DNA of 64,000 nt, taken from contig NZ_FOIJ01000009.1 of assembly GCF_900111745.1 (NCBI RefSeq), positions 124,001-188,000 of the forward strand, written 5' to 3'. Shown piece by piece: positions 1-8,930 of this stretch. The notes under the pieces were generated by a model. The model searched no databases, was not told the DNA's origin, and was given only the letters and a program-made list of their open reading frames with translations. The first letter of the stretch is position 1. Each line of letters starts with the position of its first letter. The position numbers were made by a program, and so were the translations under genes. This stretch comes from Stigmatella erecta. GTDB taxonomy: Bacteria > Myxococcota > Myxococcia > Myxococcales > Myxococcaceae.

Positions 1-747
1 CTGCGCCGCACGGGCACCGTGCTGGAGACCTTCGCGGCCCTGCCCCGGTGGACCCAGCCTCCCATCGTGCGCTGTGTGCGCGCCATGGCCGACGGCATGG
101 GTGATGTGAGCCGCCAGCTCGAGCTGGTCCCGCCCGCCAGTGGCCTGAAGGATCTGGAGGCTACATTGACCTACTGCTACTACGTGGCGGGCACGGTCGG
201 AGAAATGCTGACGGATCTTTTCATTGGGTTTGCGCCTCAGCTCGCGCCCCAGGGAGAGACGCTCCGGGCGCTGGCCCCCGCGTTCGGACGGGCCCTGCAG
301 CTCATCAACATCCTCAAGGATGTCCGCGAGGATTTGGAGCGAGGCTATTGCTGGCTTCCCCAGACCCTCATGTCGGCGCATGGGCTCACCGCGCCCACGC
401 TCTTGAAGCCTGAGAATCGGGGACGGGCGGTGGCGATGCACAACGAGCTCATCGCCGTGGCCCGGCGCGAGGCGGACATCTCGCTGGAGTACGCGCTGCG
501 CCTGCCCGTGGAGGAGCCGGGCCTGCGGCTGTTCTGTCTGTTGCCCCTGTTCTTCGCGGTGCTTACGCTCTCGCGGCTGGAGAACAACCCCGCCGTGTTC
601 GAGCCCACGCCGGTGAAGATCAGCCGCGCCTCCGTGCAGGAGATCATCCTGCTTACCCAGCGCAACGTCGCGTCGGATCCGGCGCTGCGGGCGATCTACC
701 AGCAATGCCTGTCAGGAGCCCTCCAGCCGGAAGCCCTGACGTCATGA
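1..747 (+). CDS. Squalene/phytoene synthase, C-terminal part (cut by window start)
   Basis: The frame is open through base 1, so the true start lies upstream; a GTG at 19 is in frame but is not needed as a start. The protein belongs to the squalene/phytoene synthase family, which condenses two prenyl diphosphates head to head (two farnesyl-PP to squalene). The visible part carries the second aspartate-rich signature, LINILKDVREDLERG followed by a Y-x-W-L-P stretch, encoded near 301-360, and the helix YCYYVAGTVGEMLTDLF just before it. The first aspartate-rich motif must be upstream. The stop overlaps the start of the next gene, an oxidosqualene-type cyclase (ATGA, 744-747), so squalene formation and cyclisation are translationally coupled. 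That context favours squalene synthase over phytoene synthase. Confidence 0.9.
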   Translation: MRRTGTVLETFAALPRWTQPPIVRCVRAMADGMGDVSRQLELVPPASGLKDLEATLTYCYYVAGTVGEMLTDLFIGFAPQLAPQGETLRALAPAFGRALQLINILKDVREDLERGYCWLPQTLMSAHGLTAPTLLKPENRGRAVAMHNELIAVARREADISLEYALRLPVEEPGLRLFCLLPLFFAVLTLSRLENNPAVFEPTPVKISRASVQEIILLTQRNVASDPALRAIYQQCLSGALQPEALTS

Positions 748-2696
748 GCGCCACCGCCGAGGTTCGCACTCCCCGGTCCGAGCCTGTCATTCAGCGCGGG
801 TTGGAGGTGCTGGCCTCGACCCAGGACGCGGAGGGCTCGTGGTACGGGGACTACGGCGGGCCGCAGTTCCTCATCCCCATCTATGTCGCCGGACTGCACG
901 TGATGGGGCGTGTCCCGGAGCCTGCTCAGCGCGAGGGGCTCGTGGCGTACCTGCGCCGCCACCAGAACGCCGATGGGGGCTGGGGACTGGATGTCGAGTC
1001 GCCCAGCCAGGTGTTCACCTCGGTGCTCAACTACGTGGCCCTCCGGCTCATGGGGGTGGCGGAGGACGACCCGAGGCTGAGAAGGGCCCGGCAGTGGTTC
1101 CTGCCCCGGGGCGGCGCGCTGGCCAGTGGCGCGTGGGGGAAGATCATCCTCGCGCTCTTGGGGCTGTACGAGTACCGCGGCCTGCAGCCGGTGCCCCCGG
1201 AGCTGTGGCTCCTGCCCGAGTCGCTGCCCGTCCATCCGTCCCGGCTCTGGTGCCATTGCCGCATGGTGTACCTGCCCATGAGCTGGCTCTATGGGCGCAA
1301 GGCCCGGGCCCCCGAGTCGCCGCTGCTCGCCGCCCTCCGGCGGGAGATCTTCGACGGGGATTACGCGCAGGTGGACTGGACGGCCGCGCGCGAGCGCGTG
1401 TCGCCGACGGATGTCTATACGCCGCGCACGGTGTGGCTCAAGGCCGCCAACCAGCTCATGCTGGGCTATGAGCGGGTGGCGGGGAAGCAGCTCCGGGAGC
1501 GCGCGCTTGGCTTCGCGCTGGAGCAGATCCGCGCCGAGGACGAGGCGACGCACTACATCTGCATCGGCCCCATCAACAAAGTGCTCAACATGGTGGTGTG
1601 GCACTTCGTCAACCCGGAGGGGCCCGAGGTGCGCGCCCACCTGGAGCGGCTGCCGGACTACTTCTACGAGGCGGCTGACGGCATCAAGATGAACGGCTAC
1701 AACTCCTCGGAGTTGTGGGACACGGCCTTCGCCGTCCAGGCGGTGGTGGCCACTGGCGCCTCGGAGGCCACCCGGCCCATGCTGGCGGAGGCCGCCCGGT
1801 TCATCGAGGCCAACCAGGTGCTCGAGGACACGCGCGAGCCCGCGCGCTTCTACCGCCACCCCAGCAAGGGTGGCTGGCCCTTCAGTACGCGAGAGCATGG
1901 CTGGCCCATCAGCGACTGCACGGCGGAGGGGCTCAAGGCCTGTCTCGCCCTGGAGCCCCTGGGGCTCAACCGCGTGCCCGAGGCCCGGCTTCAGGACGCG
2001 GTGGGGCTCATCCTGTCCATGCAGAACAAGGATGGCGGCTGGGCCACCTACGAGCTTCAGCGCGGCCCCCAGCTGCTCGAGGTGCTCAATCCCTCGGATG
2101 TCTTCTCCACCATCATGGTGGACATCAGCTACGTGGAGTGCACCTCCGCGTGCGTGCAGGCCCTGGCCGCGTGGCGCAAGCACACCCAGCGCCCGGATGC
2201 CCGCGTGGACGAGGCCATCGCCCGGGGCGCGGCGTTCATCCGGAAGCTCCAGCGCGAGGACGGCTCGTGGGTGGGCTCCTGGGGCGTCTGCTTCACGTAC
2301 GGGACGTGGTTCGGGGTGAAGGGCCTGCTGGCCGCCGGGGCCTCGCCGGAGGACCCGGCCCTGCGCCGGGCCACCGCCTTCCTGCGCTCGCACCAGCGGT
2401 CCGATGGCTCCTGGAGCGAGGTGGTCGACAGCTGCCGCCAGGGGCGCTGGGTCGAAGGCAAGGACGGCCATGCCGTCAACACCGCGTGGGCGCTGCTGAC
2501 GCTCGCGGCGGCCGGTGAGCAGGCCTCCGACTCCGCCCGGCGGGGCGCCCAGTGGCTGCGCGGCCGTCAGCAACCGGACGGGCGTTGGCCGCCGGAGCCC
2601 ATTGCCGGCATCTTCAACCGGACGTGCGCCATTCACTACGACGCCTACCTGCGGATCTTCCCCGTCTGGGCGCTCGCGGTGTGCGACAAGCGCTAG
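744..2696 (+). CDS. Oxidosqualene cyclase (lanosterol/cycloartenol synthase type)
   Basis: A 650-residue triterpene cyclase. The start is the ATG at 744, which overlaps the upstream stop; an earlier in-frame start at 705 lies inside the upstream gene and adds nothing conserved. The catalytic motif is DCTAE (Asp391, nt 1914), the form used by 2,3-oxidosqualene cyclases. Squalene-hopene cyclases instead have DxDD. QW repeats are visible (QNADGGW, QNKDGGW, QREDGSW, HQRSDGSW, QQPDGRW), as is the C-terminal FNRTCAIHYDAY block close to that of eukaryotic cycloartenol/lanosterol synthases. The role should be proton-initiated ring closure of oxidosqualene to a protosterol at the membrane. Sterol-forming cyclases are known from Stigmatella and other myxobacteria. 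Which sterol is made cannot be read from the motif alone. Confidence 0.9.
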   Translation: MSATAEVRTPRSEPVIQRGLEVLASTQDAEGSWYGDYGGPQFLIPIYVAGLHVMGRVPEPAQREGLVAYLRRHQNADGGWGLDVESPSQVFTSVLNYVALRLMGVAEDDPRLRRARQWFLPRGGALASGAWGKIILALLGLYEYRGLQPVPPELWLLPESLPVHPSRLWCHCRMVYLPMSWLYGRKARAPESPLLAALRREIFDGDYAQVDWTAARERVSPTDVYTPRTVWLKAANQLMLGYERVAGKQLRERALGFALEQIRAEDEATHYICIGPINKVLNMVVWHFVNPEGPEVRAHLERLPDYFYEAADGIKMNGYNSSELWDTAFAVQAVVATGASEATRPMLAEAARFIEANQVLEDTREPARFYRHPSKGGWPFSTREHGWPISDCTAEGLKACLALEPLGLNRVPEARLQDAVGLILSMQNKDGGWATYELQRGPQLLEVLNPSDVFSTIMVDISYVECTSACVQALAAWRKHTQRPDARVDEAIARGAAFIRKLQREDGSWVGSWGVCFTYGTWFGVKGLLAAGASPEDPALRRATAFLRSHQRSDGSWSEVVDSCRQGRWVEGKDGHAVNTAWALLTLAAAGEQASDSARRGAQWLRGRQQPDGRWPPEPIAGIFNRTCAIHYDAYLRIFPVWALAVCDKR

Positions 2697-2732
2697 CCGT
2701 CCGCCGTACCGCCAGCAAGGAGCCAGTCCGCC

Positions 2733-4982
2733 ATGTTTCGCGCGCTCGCCAGGGCCGTCCATCTCCACCGGGGGCTCGTGTTCGTGGCGAGCGCCGTGTT
2801 CCTCGCCCTGGCCGTGGCCGCCCTCGTGTACGGCGGCCGCCTCAGCACCGGCGTCATTGAAGGCACCGAGGCGGAGCAGGCCCAGCAGCTCGCGTCGGCC
2901 ACCACGGTGGGCTCCTCGGACACCACCCTGGCCGTCGTGTTCCACTCGGACACCCTGCGCAGCGCCAGCCCGGAGTTCCAGGACGCGCTGAAGGCCACGC
3001 TGGAGGCCGCCGCGAAGCTGCCCACCGTGGAGGGGGTGCTCTCTCCCCTGGGGGCGCCCAAGGCCGTGGCCGCGCAGCTCCAGGCGGACACCGGGCATGA
3101 CACCCTGGCGCTCGTCCGGCTCAAGGGCGACATCCGCGAGGCCACCCGGGCCTTTCCCGAGGTCCGCGCGGTGCTGAGCGCGGGGCCCTTGCAGGCCACC
3201 GTCACCGGGCGCATCGCCTTCATCGACGCGCTGAACCGGCTCCTGGAGAAGGACCTGCTGCGCGCCGAGCTCATCTCCTTTCCGCTGGCGCTGCTGGTGC
3301 TGCTGCGCGTTTTCCGGACGTGGGTGGCCTCGCTCCTGCCGCTGGTGGTGGGCGGGCTCGCGGTGCTCTCGGGCGTGGCGGGCGTGTTCGTGCTCTCGCA
3401 CGTCACCGACATGGCCCAGTACACCCTCAACGTCGTGTCCCTCATTGGCATGGGGGTGGCCATCGACTACTCGCTCTTCATCGTCAGCCGCTTCCGCTCG
3501 GAGCTGGACAAGGGGCTGGACACCCAGGCGGCGCTGGAGCGGACGCTCGACACGGCGGGGCGCGCGGTGGCCTTCTCGGGGCTGGCCGTGGCCGTGGGGC
3601 TCGCGGGGCTGCTGTTCTACCGGGGCTCGTACCTCAGCGCGATGGGGATGGGCGGTGCGCTCGTCGTCGCCTTCGCGGTGCTGTTCGCGCTGACGGTGCT
3701 GCCCGCGCTGCTGTCCTGGCTGGGCCCCCGGGTGAACCGGGGCCGCGTTCCCTTCCCGCGCCTGTTCGAGCCCAAGGAGGGGCTGTGGCATGGCCTGGCC
3801 ACCTGGGTCATGCGCCATCCGGTGCTGGTGCTGGTGCCCACGCTGGCCCTCCTCGTGGCGGTGGGCTTGCCCTTCCTGCGGCTCCAGCTGGCCGCCACCG
3901 ACATCACCGCGCTGCCTGCGGAGACCGAGGCGCGGCGCGGCGCCGAGTCCTTGCGGCAGCTCTTTCCCCGGCAGGCCGCCAACGGCGTGCTGGTGGTGGT
4001 GCGGTTCCCCTCGGGCAGCGCCTTCACCGCCGAGCGCATGGGGGCGCTCTACGACAAGCGCCTCCATTTCGAGCGCATCCCGGGCGTCCTCGGTGTCGAC
4101 AGCATCGTCAACCTCAAGGAGAGCATGGACCGGGAGGCGTACCAGGAGCTGGCCGACTTTCCCGAGGACATGCTGCCCAAGGAGTTCGGCCAGGCCCGGG
4201 ATGCGTACCTGCACGGCGGCGTGACGGTGATGCGCGTGCTCACCGAGGTCTCCGCCTCCAGCCAGGCCGCCCGGGACATCGTGGAGACGATCCGTAAGGA
4301 CCGGGCGGTGGGGGATGGACGGCTGCTGGTGGCGGGGCAGACGGCGAGCGACGTGGACGCGGGGCACTTCGTGCGTGAGAACACCCCGCGGGCCATTGGC
4401 TTCGTCATGGGGCTGATGTGCGTGGTGCTCTTCGTCCTGCTCGGCTCGGTGGTGCTGCCCCTCAAGGCGATGCTCATGAACCTGCTGTCGATCGCGGGTT
4501 CCTTCGGCGCGCTGGTGTGGATTTTCCAGGACGGGCACTTGAGCGGCCTCTTGGGCTTCGAGCCCGGCCCCATCGAGCCCTCGCTGCCGGTGCTGCTCTT
4601 CTGCGCCCTGTTCGGCCTGTCGATGGACTACGAGGTGCTGCTGCTCAGCCGGATGCGCGAGGAGTGGGAGCGGACCCGCGACAACACCCAGGCGGTGGCC
4701 GAGGGGCTGGAGCGCACCGGCGGGCTCATCACCAGCGCGGCGGCCATCATGGTGGCCGTGTTCGCCGCGTTCTCCCTGGCCCATGTGGTGGTGGTGAAGG
4801 CCATGGGGGTGGGCATGGCCATCGCCGTGGCGCTGGATGCGACGCTGGTCCGCATCCTGCTCGTGCCCGCGATGATGCGCCTGTTCGGGGACTTCAACTG
4901 GTGGGCCCCGAAGGCCCTGGCGCGCTGGCTGTCCCTGGCGCAGCACGCCCATGGGCCCTCGGATGGGCCGCCGCCCCGCTGA
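2733..4982 (+). CDS. MMPL/RND family membrane transporter
   Basis: A 749-residue RND-superfamily protein of the MMPL type. It has two repeats, each with one N-terminal membrane helix, a large periplasmic loop (about residues 45-170 and 395-550) and a cluster of helices. Each cluster carries the family motif with a conserved Asp-Tyr: GMGVAIDYSLFIVSRFRSEL near residue 240 and LFGLSMDYEVLLLSRMREEW near residue 630. Such proteins export lipids or hydrophobic metabolites using the proton gradient. It follows the sterol cyclase after 36 bp on the same strand, so a role in moving sterols or related lipids toward the outer membrane is a fair inference (compare HpnN with hopanoids). It could equally be a general lipid exporter. 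It ends 2 bp before a convergent gene. Confidence 0.85.
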   Translation: MFRALARAVHLHRGLVFVASAVFLALAVAALVYGGRLSTGVIEGTEAEQAQQLASATTVGSSDTTLAVVFHSDTLRSASPEFQDALKATLEAAAKLPTVEGVLSPLGAPKAVAAQLQADTGHDTLALVRLKGDIREATRAFPEVRAVLSAGPLQATVTGRIAFIDALNRLLEKDLLRAELISFPLALLVLLRVFRTWVASLLPLVVGGLAVLSGVAGVFVLSHVTDMAQYTLNVVSLIGMGVAIDYSLFIVSRFRSELDKGLDTQAALERTLDTAGRAVAFSGLAVAVGLAGLLFYRGSYLSAMGMGGALVVAFAVLFALTVLPALLSWLGPRVNRGRVPFPRLFEPKEGLWHGLATWVMRHPVLVLVPTLALLVAVGLPFLRLQLAATDITALPAETEARRGAESLRQLFPRQAANGVLVVVRFPSGSAFTAERMGALYDKRLHFERIPGVLGVDSIVNLKESMDREAYQELADFPEDMLPKEFGQARDAYLHGGVTVMRVLTEVSASSQAARDIVETIRKDRAVGDGRLLVAGQTASDVDAGHFVRENTPRAIGFVMGLMCVVLFVLLGSVVLPLKAMLMNLLSIAGSFGALVWIFQDGHLSGLLGFEPGPIEPSLPVLLFCALFGLSMDYEVLLLSRMREEWERTRDNTQAVAEGLERTGGLITSAAAIMVAVFAAFSLAHVVVVKAMGVGMAIAVALDATLVRILLVPAMMRLFGDFNWWAPKALARWLSLAQHAHGPSDGPPPR

Positions 4983-4984
4983 GC

Positions 4985-6589
4985 CTACTGGCGCGCCTGC
5001 CGGTAGTCGCTCAGGGGCAGCGGGCGGACGAGCTTCGTGCCCACGCGCAGCCAGAGCGTGCCCTCGTCGTCCACCGACGCGCCCATGCTCCCGGCGTTGA
5101 GCCGGTAGCGGAACAGCTCGCCGTTGGCCGCCTTCTCCGTGGCGACGATTTCCAGGGGCGCGGGGTAAGGCGCGTTCGCCGCGCTGTTGAGCACGAAGAG
5201 CGCCTCGGGGAACTGGCCCCCGCCGCCCGATTGCACCTGGTTCACCACCAGCGCGCCCTCGGGGGTGAGCGGGGCCTGGTCCTTGTTCAGCACGGCGCCG
5301 GTGCTCGCATCGAGCACGTACACCTGCTGGGGCGCGATGGCCGCCAGGCGGGAGTTGTTGGCGAAGGGCACCGTGGCGACGATCTGCCGGGGCAGCACGG
5401 GCGGCTGCGTCCAGCGCTGCGAGGTGCCCTCGCACCCCTCCGACTGCGTCTTGCACGCGAGCAGCTCGGTGGCGGCGCCCTGGAGGCTGAAGGCCATGTA
5501 CAGCAGGGTGCCGTCCACGCTGAAGGTCGCCGGGGGGCTGACCGTCGGAATGGTCTCCGCGCTGGCGAACTCCTTCATGAGGTACGTGCCCACGTAGCCG
5601 CCGCCGCCCGCGCCGTTCGCGGCCCCGTAGCTGATCTTCGAGACCACGACCCGGGCCCGGCCACTGGGCGCCCCGGCGCTCGTGATGGAGGCCACCAGGA
5701 CGACGCCATCCGTGGTGGCCACCGGCGTGGTGACGGCGAACCCGTCCACGCTGGTCTTCCACTTGAAGGCCACCGGTGGCGAGGAGGGCTGGTGCGCGAT
5801 GCGGTACAGGGCCTTGTCGTCGCCCCCCGCGCCCGCGTCATAGATGATGGCATCGCCGTCCGTGCCCACCGCCAGCAGGTCCAGGAGGTAGTCCGTGCGG
5901 CCGGTGATGTTCAGGTTCCGGTCGAAGGCGAAGGCGCCCGCGTTGGGCGTCCAGATCCACCGCTTGCCGGAGACGGGGTGAATGGAGGTGATGACCGTGT
6001 CGTTGGTGCACAGGAACGGCATCCGCACGGACTTCTCGGTGATGACGCCGCCGGCCTTGGTGACCCGGAAGAGGTAGGGGATGCCCGTCGCGTCGTTGCC
6101 GCACCCGATGAAGCTCACGGAGGCGCCGCTGCCCTCGGCGATGAACTTGTCGGTCACCACCTGGGTGCCCGCGGGGGCGTCATACACCTCCGCCACGGGG
6201 AAGAAGGTGACCGGCTGGGGCTGGGAGTAGTTCTCCAGCTTGTCGGTGCACACCACCTTGGCGCGGAGCGAGAAGTACCCCGCGATGCCCTTCGTGTACT
6301 TGAACTCGTTGCGCTGGATTTCCACGGGCACCTGGCCCCCACCGCTGTAGGCCACCCCCTTGATGTAGGTGTCCCCATCGTAGATGGACAGGCTTTCGAT
6401 CTGGTCACAGCCGGTGGCCCCCACCTGCACCGTCACCTTGGTGCCGACGACGTTCGTCTCGGTCACCGACAGCGTGGCCTGGGGGGGATCCTTGATAGGC
6501 GGCTTGTCATTACCGCCGCAGGCGGTGGCGAGGACAGGAAGGGACAGGAGGGCAGTGCGCAGGAGCGCCAAGCGGGCGAGGTCCGTCAT
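4985..6589 (-). CDS. Putative lipoprotein, possible beta-propeller
   Basis: A 534-residue protein of unknown function. The N-terminus is a lipoprotein signal peptide with lipobox LATAC (Cys24) followed by GGNDKPP, a flexible linker that fits export to an outer or inner membrane leaflet. The rest is rich in Thr, Gly and Val and contains repeated short strands with wording such as YVLDASTGAVLNKD, which resembles PQQ-type or other beta-propeller blades. Several Cys residues (for example in CGNDATG and CKTQSEGCEG) could form disulphides. It lies tail to tail with the MMPL transporter and 36 bp downstream of the OmpA-type gene on the same strand, so the two envelope genes may be co-transcribed. 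No enzyme motif was seen. Confidence 0.65.
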   Translation of the reverse strand: MTDLARLALLRTALLSLPVLATACGGNDKPPIKDPPQATLSVTETNVVGTKVTVQVGATGCDQIESLSIYDGDTYIKGVAYSGGGQVPVEIQRNEFKYTKGIAGYFSLRAKVVCTDKLENYSQPQPVTFFPVAEVYDAPAGTQVVTDKFIAEGSGASVSFIGCGNDATGIPYLFRVTKAGGVITEKSVRMPFLCTNDTVITSIHPVSGKRWIWTPNAGAFAFDRNLNITGRTDYLLDLLAVGTDGDAIIYDAGAGGDDKALYRIAHQPSSPPVAFKWKTSVDGFAVTTPVATTDGVVLVASITSAGAPSGRARVVVSKISYGAANGAGGGGYVGTYLMKEFASAETIPTVSPPATFSVDGTLLYMAFSLQGAATELLACKTQSEGCEGTSQRWTQPPVLPRQIVATVPFANNSRLAAIAPQQVYVLDASTGAVLNKDQAPLTPEGALVVNQVQSGGGGQFPEALFVLNSAANAPYPAPLEIVATEKAANGELFRYRLNAGSMGASVDDEGTLWLRVGTKLVRPLPLSDYRQARQ

Positions 6590-6625
6590 GGGCCCCGACT
6601 CTACCCGCGCGGCGCCTTCGTGGCA

Positions 6626-8767
6626 TCACCGCTCCAGGATGATGAACTCGACCCGACGGTTGAGCTCCTTGCCGCGGGGCGTGAGGTTGGGGGCGATGGG
6701 GCGGGTATCCCCGAAGCCCTGCACCTCCAGGCGCGCCGCGTCGAGCCCTGACTGGGTCAGGAAGGTGGCCACCGCCTGGGCCCGCTCCTGGGAGAGCTTC
6801 AGGTTGGCCTCCGGGTTGCCCTGGTTGTCCGTGTGGCCCTCGATGCGCACGCGCTGGAGGCCCTGGCGGACGATGGTGTCCATCACCTCGGCCAGCAGGG
6901 GCTGGCTGGCCTCCAGGAGGACGGCCTTGCCCGGGGCGAACTGGACCTGCTGCTGCAATTCCAGCTTGTTCGGCACCACCGTGACCAGCGGCTTGCCAGG
7001 CAGGGGCTTCAGGTCGAAGGAGAGCTCCAGCGCGCCGCCCTCGGCCGCCTGGATGTCGCGCGTCTGCGCCAGGTAGCTCGGGGCGATGACCTCCACCCGG
7101 TAGTGCCCCGGGGGCACCTCCAGCTTCGTGGGGGCGGAGGCGGACGTGGAGAGCTCCTGCGCTTTCGGGCCCTTCAGCCGCAGGGCGGCCGCCACCGGCT
7201 TCTTCTGGACGGTGGTGGAGAGGGTGAGGGTGGCCGGCCGGGCCATGGCCTCCAGCGACACCTCCAGGACAGGAAGGGCATCGGGGGTGAGCGTCAGGTC
7301 GCGCTCGACGTGCTTGTAGCCCTCCTTCTGCAGGGCGAGCCGCACGGTGGTGCCGCTCGGCAGCGGATAAGACAGGAAGCGCCCCGTGTGGGGCTCCGTC
7401 GCCACCGGGGGCAGGCCGGAGCCCGGCACCAGCACCAGCACGCCCGGCAGCGGCTGGCGCGTCTTGGCATCCAGCACCACCCCGGAGACCTGCACCGTCC
7501 GGGGCACCATGGACACCGCCACGGGCTTCTCCCGCACGGTCTCGATGACCCGGGTGGCGCCCGCGCGGTGGAACGGGTCCACGGTGTAGGAGGCCCCCAG
7601 GAAGACGTTCACCGGAGGCGTCGCCGGGACGCCCAGGCCCACCGTGCGCGAGAGGCCGAACTCCGCCCCCACGCTGAAGGTGACATCCTTGAGGGCGGTG
7701 ACCTTGGCGCCCAGACCGAACGTCTTCTGCGCCGCGCCGAGGGAGGAGACGGTCCGCCCATCCGGGGCGATGAGGCCCTCGTCCTCCACGCCCAGCGGGG
7801 AGGCCAGGTTGAACTCCATGAACGGGGTGAAGGCGCGCAGCGGGGCCTCCACGCCGAGCCCGAAGCTGAAGCGGTGGTAGCGGTTGACGCCCAGCCCGTA
7901 CTCCTCGGAGGCGTTGAGCACGGTGGCGCCCGCCAGGTCCCCCGTCCCGTCGAAGAGGAAGCCGACGTTGCCGTGGACGCGCAGCAGCGGGAACTCGGGG
8001 CGGATCTGCGGGACGTCATAGGTGGCGATGAGCCGCGGCGCGAAGCCGAAGGCGTACCGGTCCACGTCCTGGTTGCCCACCCCCGAGAACGTCAGCAGCC
8101 GCAGGTCGGCGCCCGCCCACAGGCCCGGCACCCACTGCTTCGTGCCGCGGGCGCCCACGGTCAGATCTCCCAGCGATTGGATGAGCTGGGGCGAGGCGCG
8201 CGAGTTGGTGTTCGCCGTGACGGTGTAGGCGGTGAACACCTCCAGGAACTCGAACGGCGCGTAGGCGAGCGCGAAGCTCCCCGAGGTGCGCGTGTGCGAG
8301 GCGCCGAGCACCGGGAAGTCGCCGTTCTGGAAGAACTCGCCCGTGAGCGAGAAGCGCAGCAGGCGGGGCGTGCCGAGATCCGCCCCCGCCACGCGCAAGA
8401 GCCCCACGCCGCCCACGGCACTGGCCGTGTGGCGGAGGTTCCGGGCGTCGATCCAGCCGTTGTGCAGGGTGGCGGGCGTGTGCGGCTCGCCTCCCGGGAG
8501 GATCCGCTCCTGGGTGGAGATGACGGGGGCCGCCTCCGTAGAGGGGGAGGACGGGGCGGCGCTGGGCGCCTCGGGCGCTGAGGAGGGAGGCCCAGCGGGC
8601 GCTGCCGCGGCCGCAGGTGTGGAAGTGGAAGGAAAGGTGTTCCACGCGTCCGTCCCCTGCGCGTGGGCCTGGGACGTGGCGAAGCACGCGGTCATGGCCG
8701 CGGCGCGCCAGAAGCGGCCCGGCGGGAAGATTCGAGGGGAATGCACGGGGGCGAGTATACGCTGCAT
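6626..8767 (-). CDS. OmpA-family outer-membrane protein with beta-barrel and carboxypeptidase-like domain
   Basis: A 713-residue exported protein. The signal peptide ends near AHAQ, about residue 36; the ATG at 8767 has a GAGAGG sequence just upstream. Residues about 45-85 are rich in Pro, Ala and Ser. Residues 110-390 look like an outer-membrane barrel with alternating strands. About 415-580 there are two segments like the carboxypeptidase regulatory fold (GVVLDAKTRQPLPGVLV). The last 110 residues are an OmpA peptidoglycan-binding domain: VRIEGHTDNQGNPEANLKLS, then a Q-G-F-G-D-x-x-P stretch and NRRVEF at the end. It should anchor the outer membrane to peptidoglycan and may form a pore. It is divergent from the kinase gene at 8931, with 163 bp between them. 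Confidence 0.85.
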   Translation of the reverse strand: MQRILAPVHSPRIFPPGRFWRAAAMTACFATSQAHAQGTDAWNTFPSTSTPAAAAAPAGPPSSAPEAPSAAPSSPSTEAAPVISTQERILPGGEPHTPATLHNGWIDARNLRHTASAVGGVGLLRVAGADLGTPRLLRFSLTGEFFQNGDFPVLGASHTRTSGSFALAYAPFEFLEVFTAYTVTANTNSRASPQLIQSLGDLTVGARGTKQWVPGLWAGADLRLLTFSGVGNQDVDRYAFGFAPRLIATYDVPQIRPEFPLLRVHGNVGFLFDGTGDLAGATVLNASEEYGLGVNRYHRFSFGLGVEAPLRAFTPFMEFNLASPLGVEDEGLIAPDGRTVSSLGAAQKTFGLGAKVTALKDVTFSVGAEFGLSRTVGLGVPATPPVNVFLGASYTVDPFHRAGATRVIETVREKPVAVSMVPRTVQVSGVVLDAKTRQPLPGVLVLVPGSGLPPVATEPHTGRFLSYPLPSGTTVRLALQKEGYKHVERDLTLTPDALPVLEVSLEAMARPATLTLSTTVQKKPVAAALRLKGPKAQELSTSASAPTKLEVPPGHYRVEVIAPSYLAQTRDIQAAEGGALELSFDLKPLPGKPLVTVVPNKLELQQQVQFAPGKAVLLEASQPLLAEVMDTIVRQGLQRVRIEGHTDNQGNPEANLKLSQERAQAVATFLTQSGLDAARLEVQGFGDTRPIAPNLTPRGKELNRRVEFIILER

Positions 8768-8930
8768 GGCAACCCTCTCAATTTTGGTGAGTCGCCTGCA
8801 GGCTGGCCTGCTGGTTCGCGGGCGGATTCAACGGCATGATTCGACACAACCCCATGAAGGTTCACGCACTGATCAGCTTGGATCCCCTCCCTCGCGGAGC
8901 CGCTGACGGCTCTCGCTGTCGAGGCGCGCT

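Noticed and set aside
696-5762. Very long open frame on the minus strand across the cyclase and MMPL genes
   Set aside because: It is a high-GC shadow of real plus-strand genes: low-complexity His/Gly/Arg/Pro protein, no domain, overlapping four well-supported genes.
8794-8803. 10-bp palindrome GCCTGCAGGC between the OmpA-type and kinase genes
   Set aside because: It is too short and too likely by chance at this GC content to call an operator.
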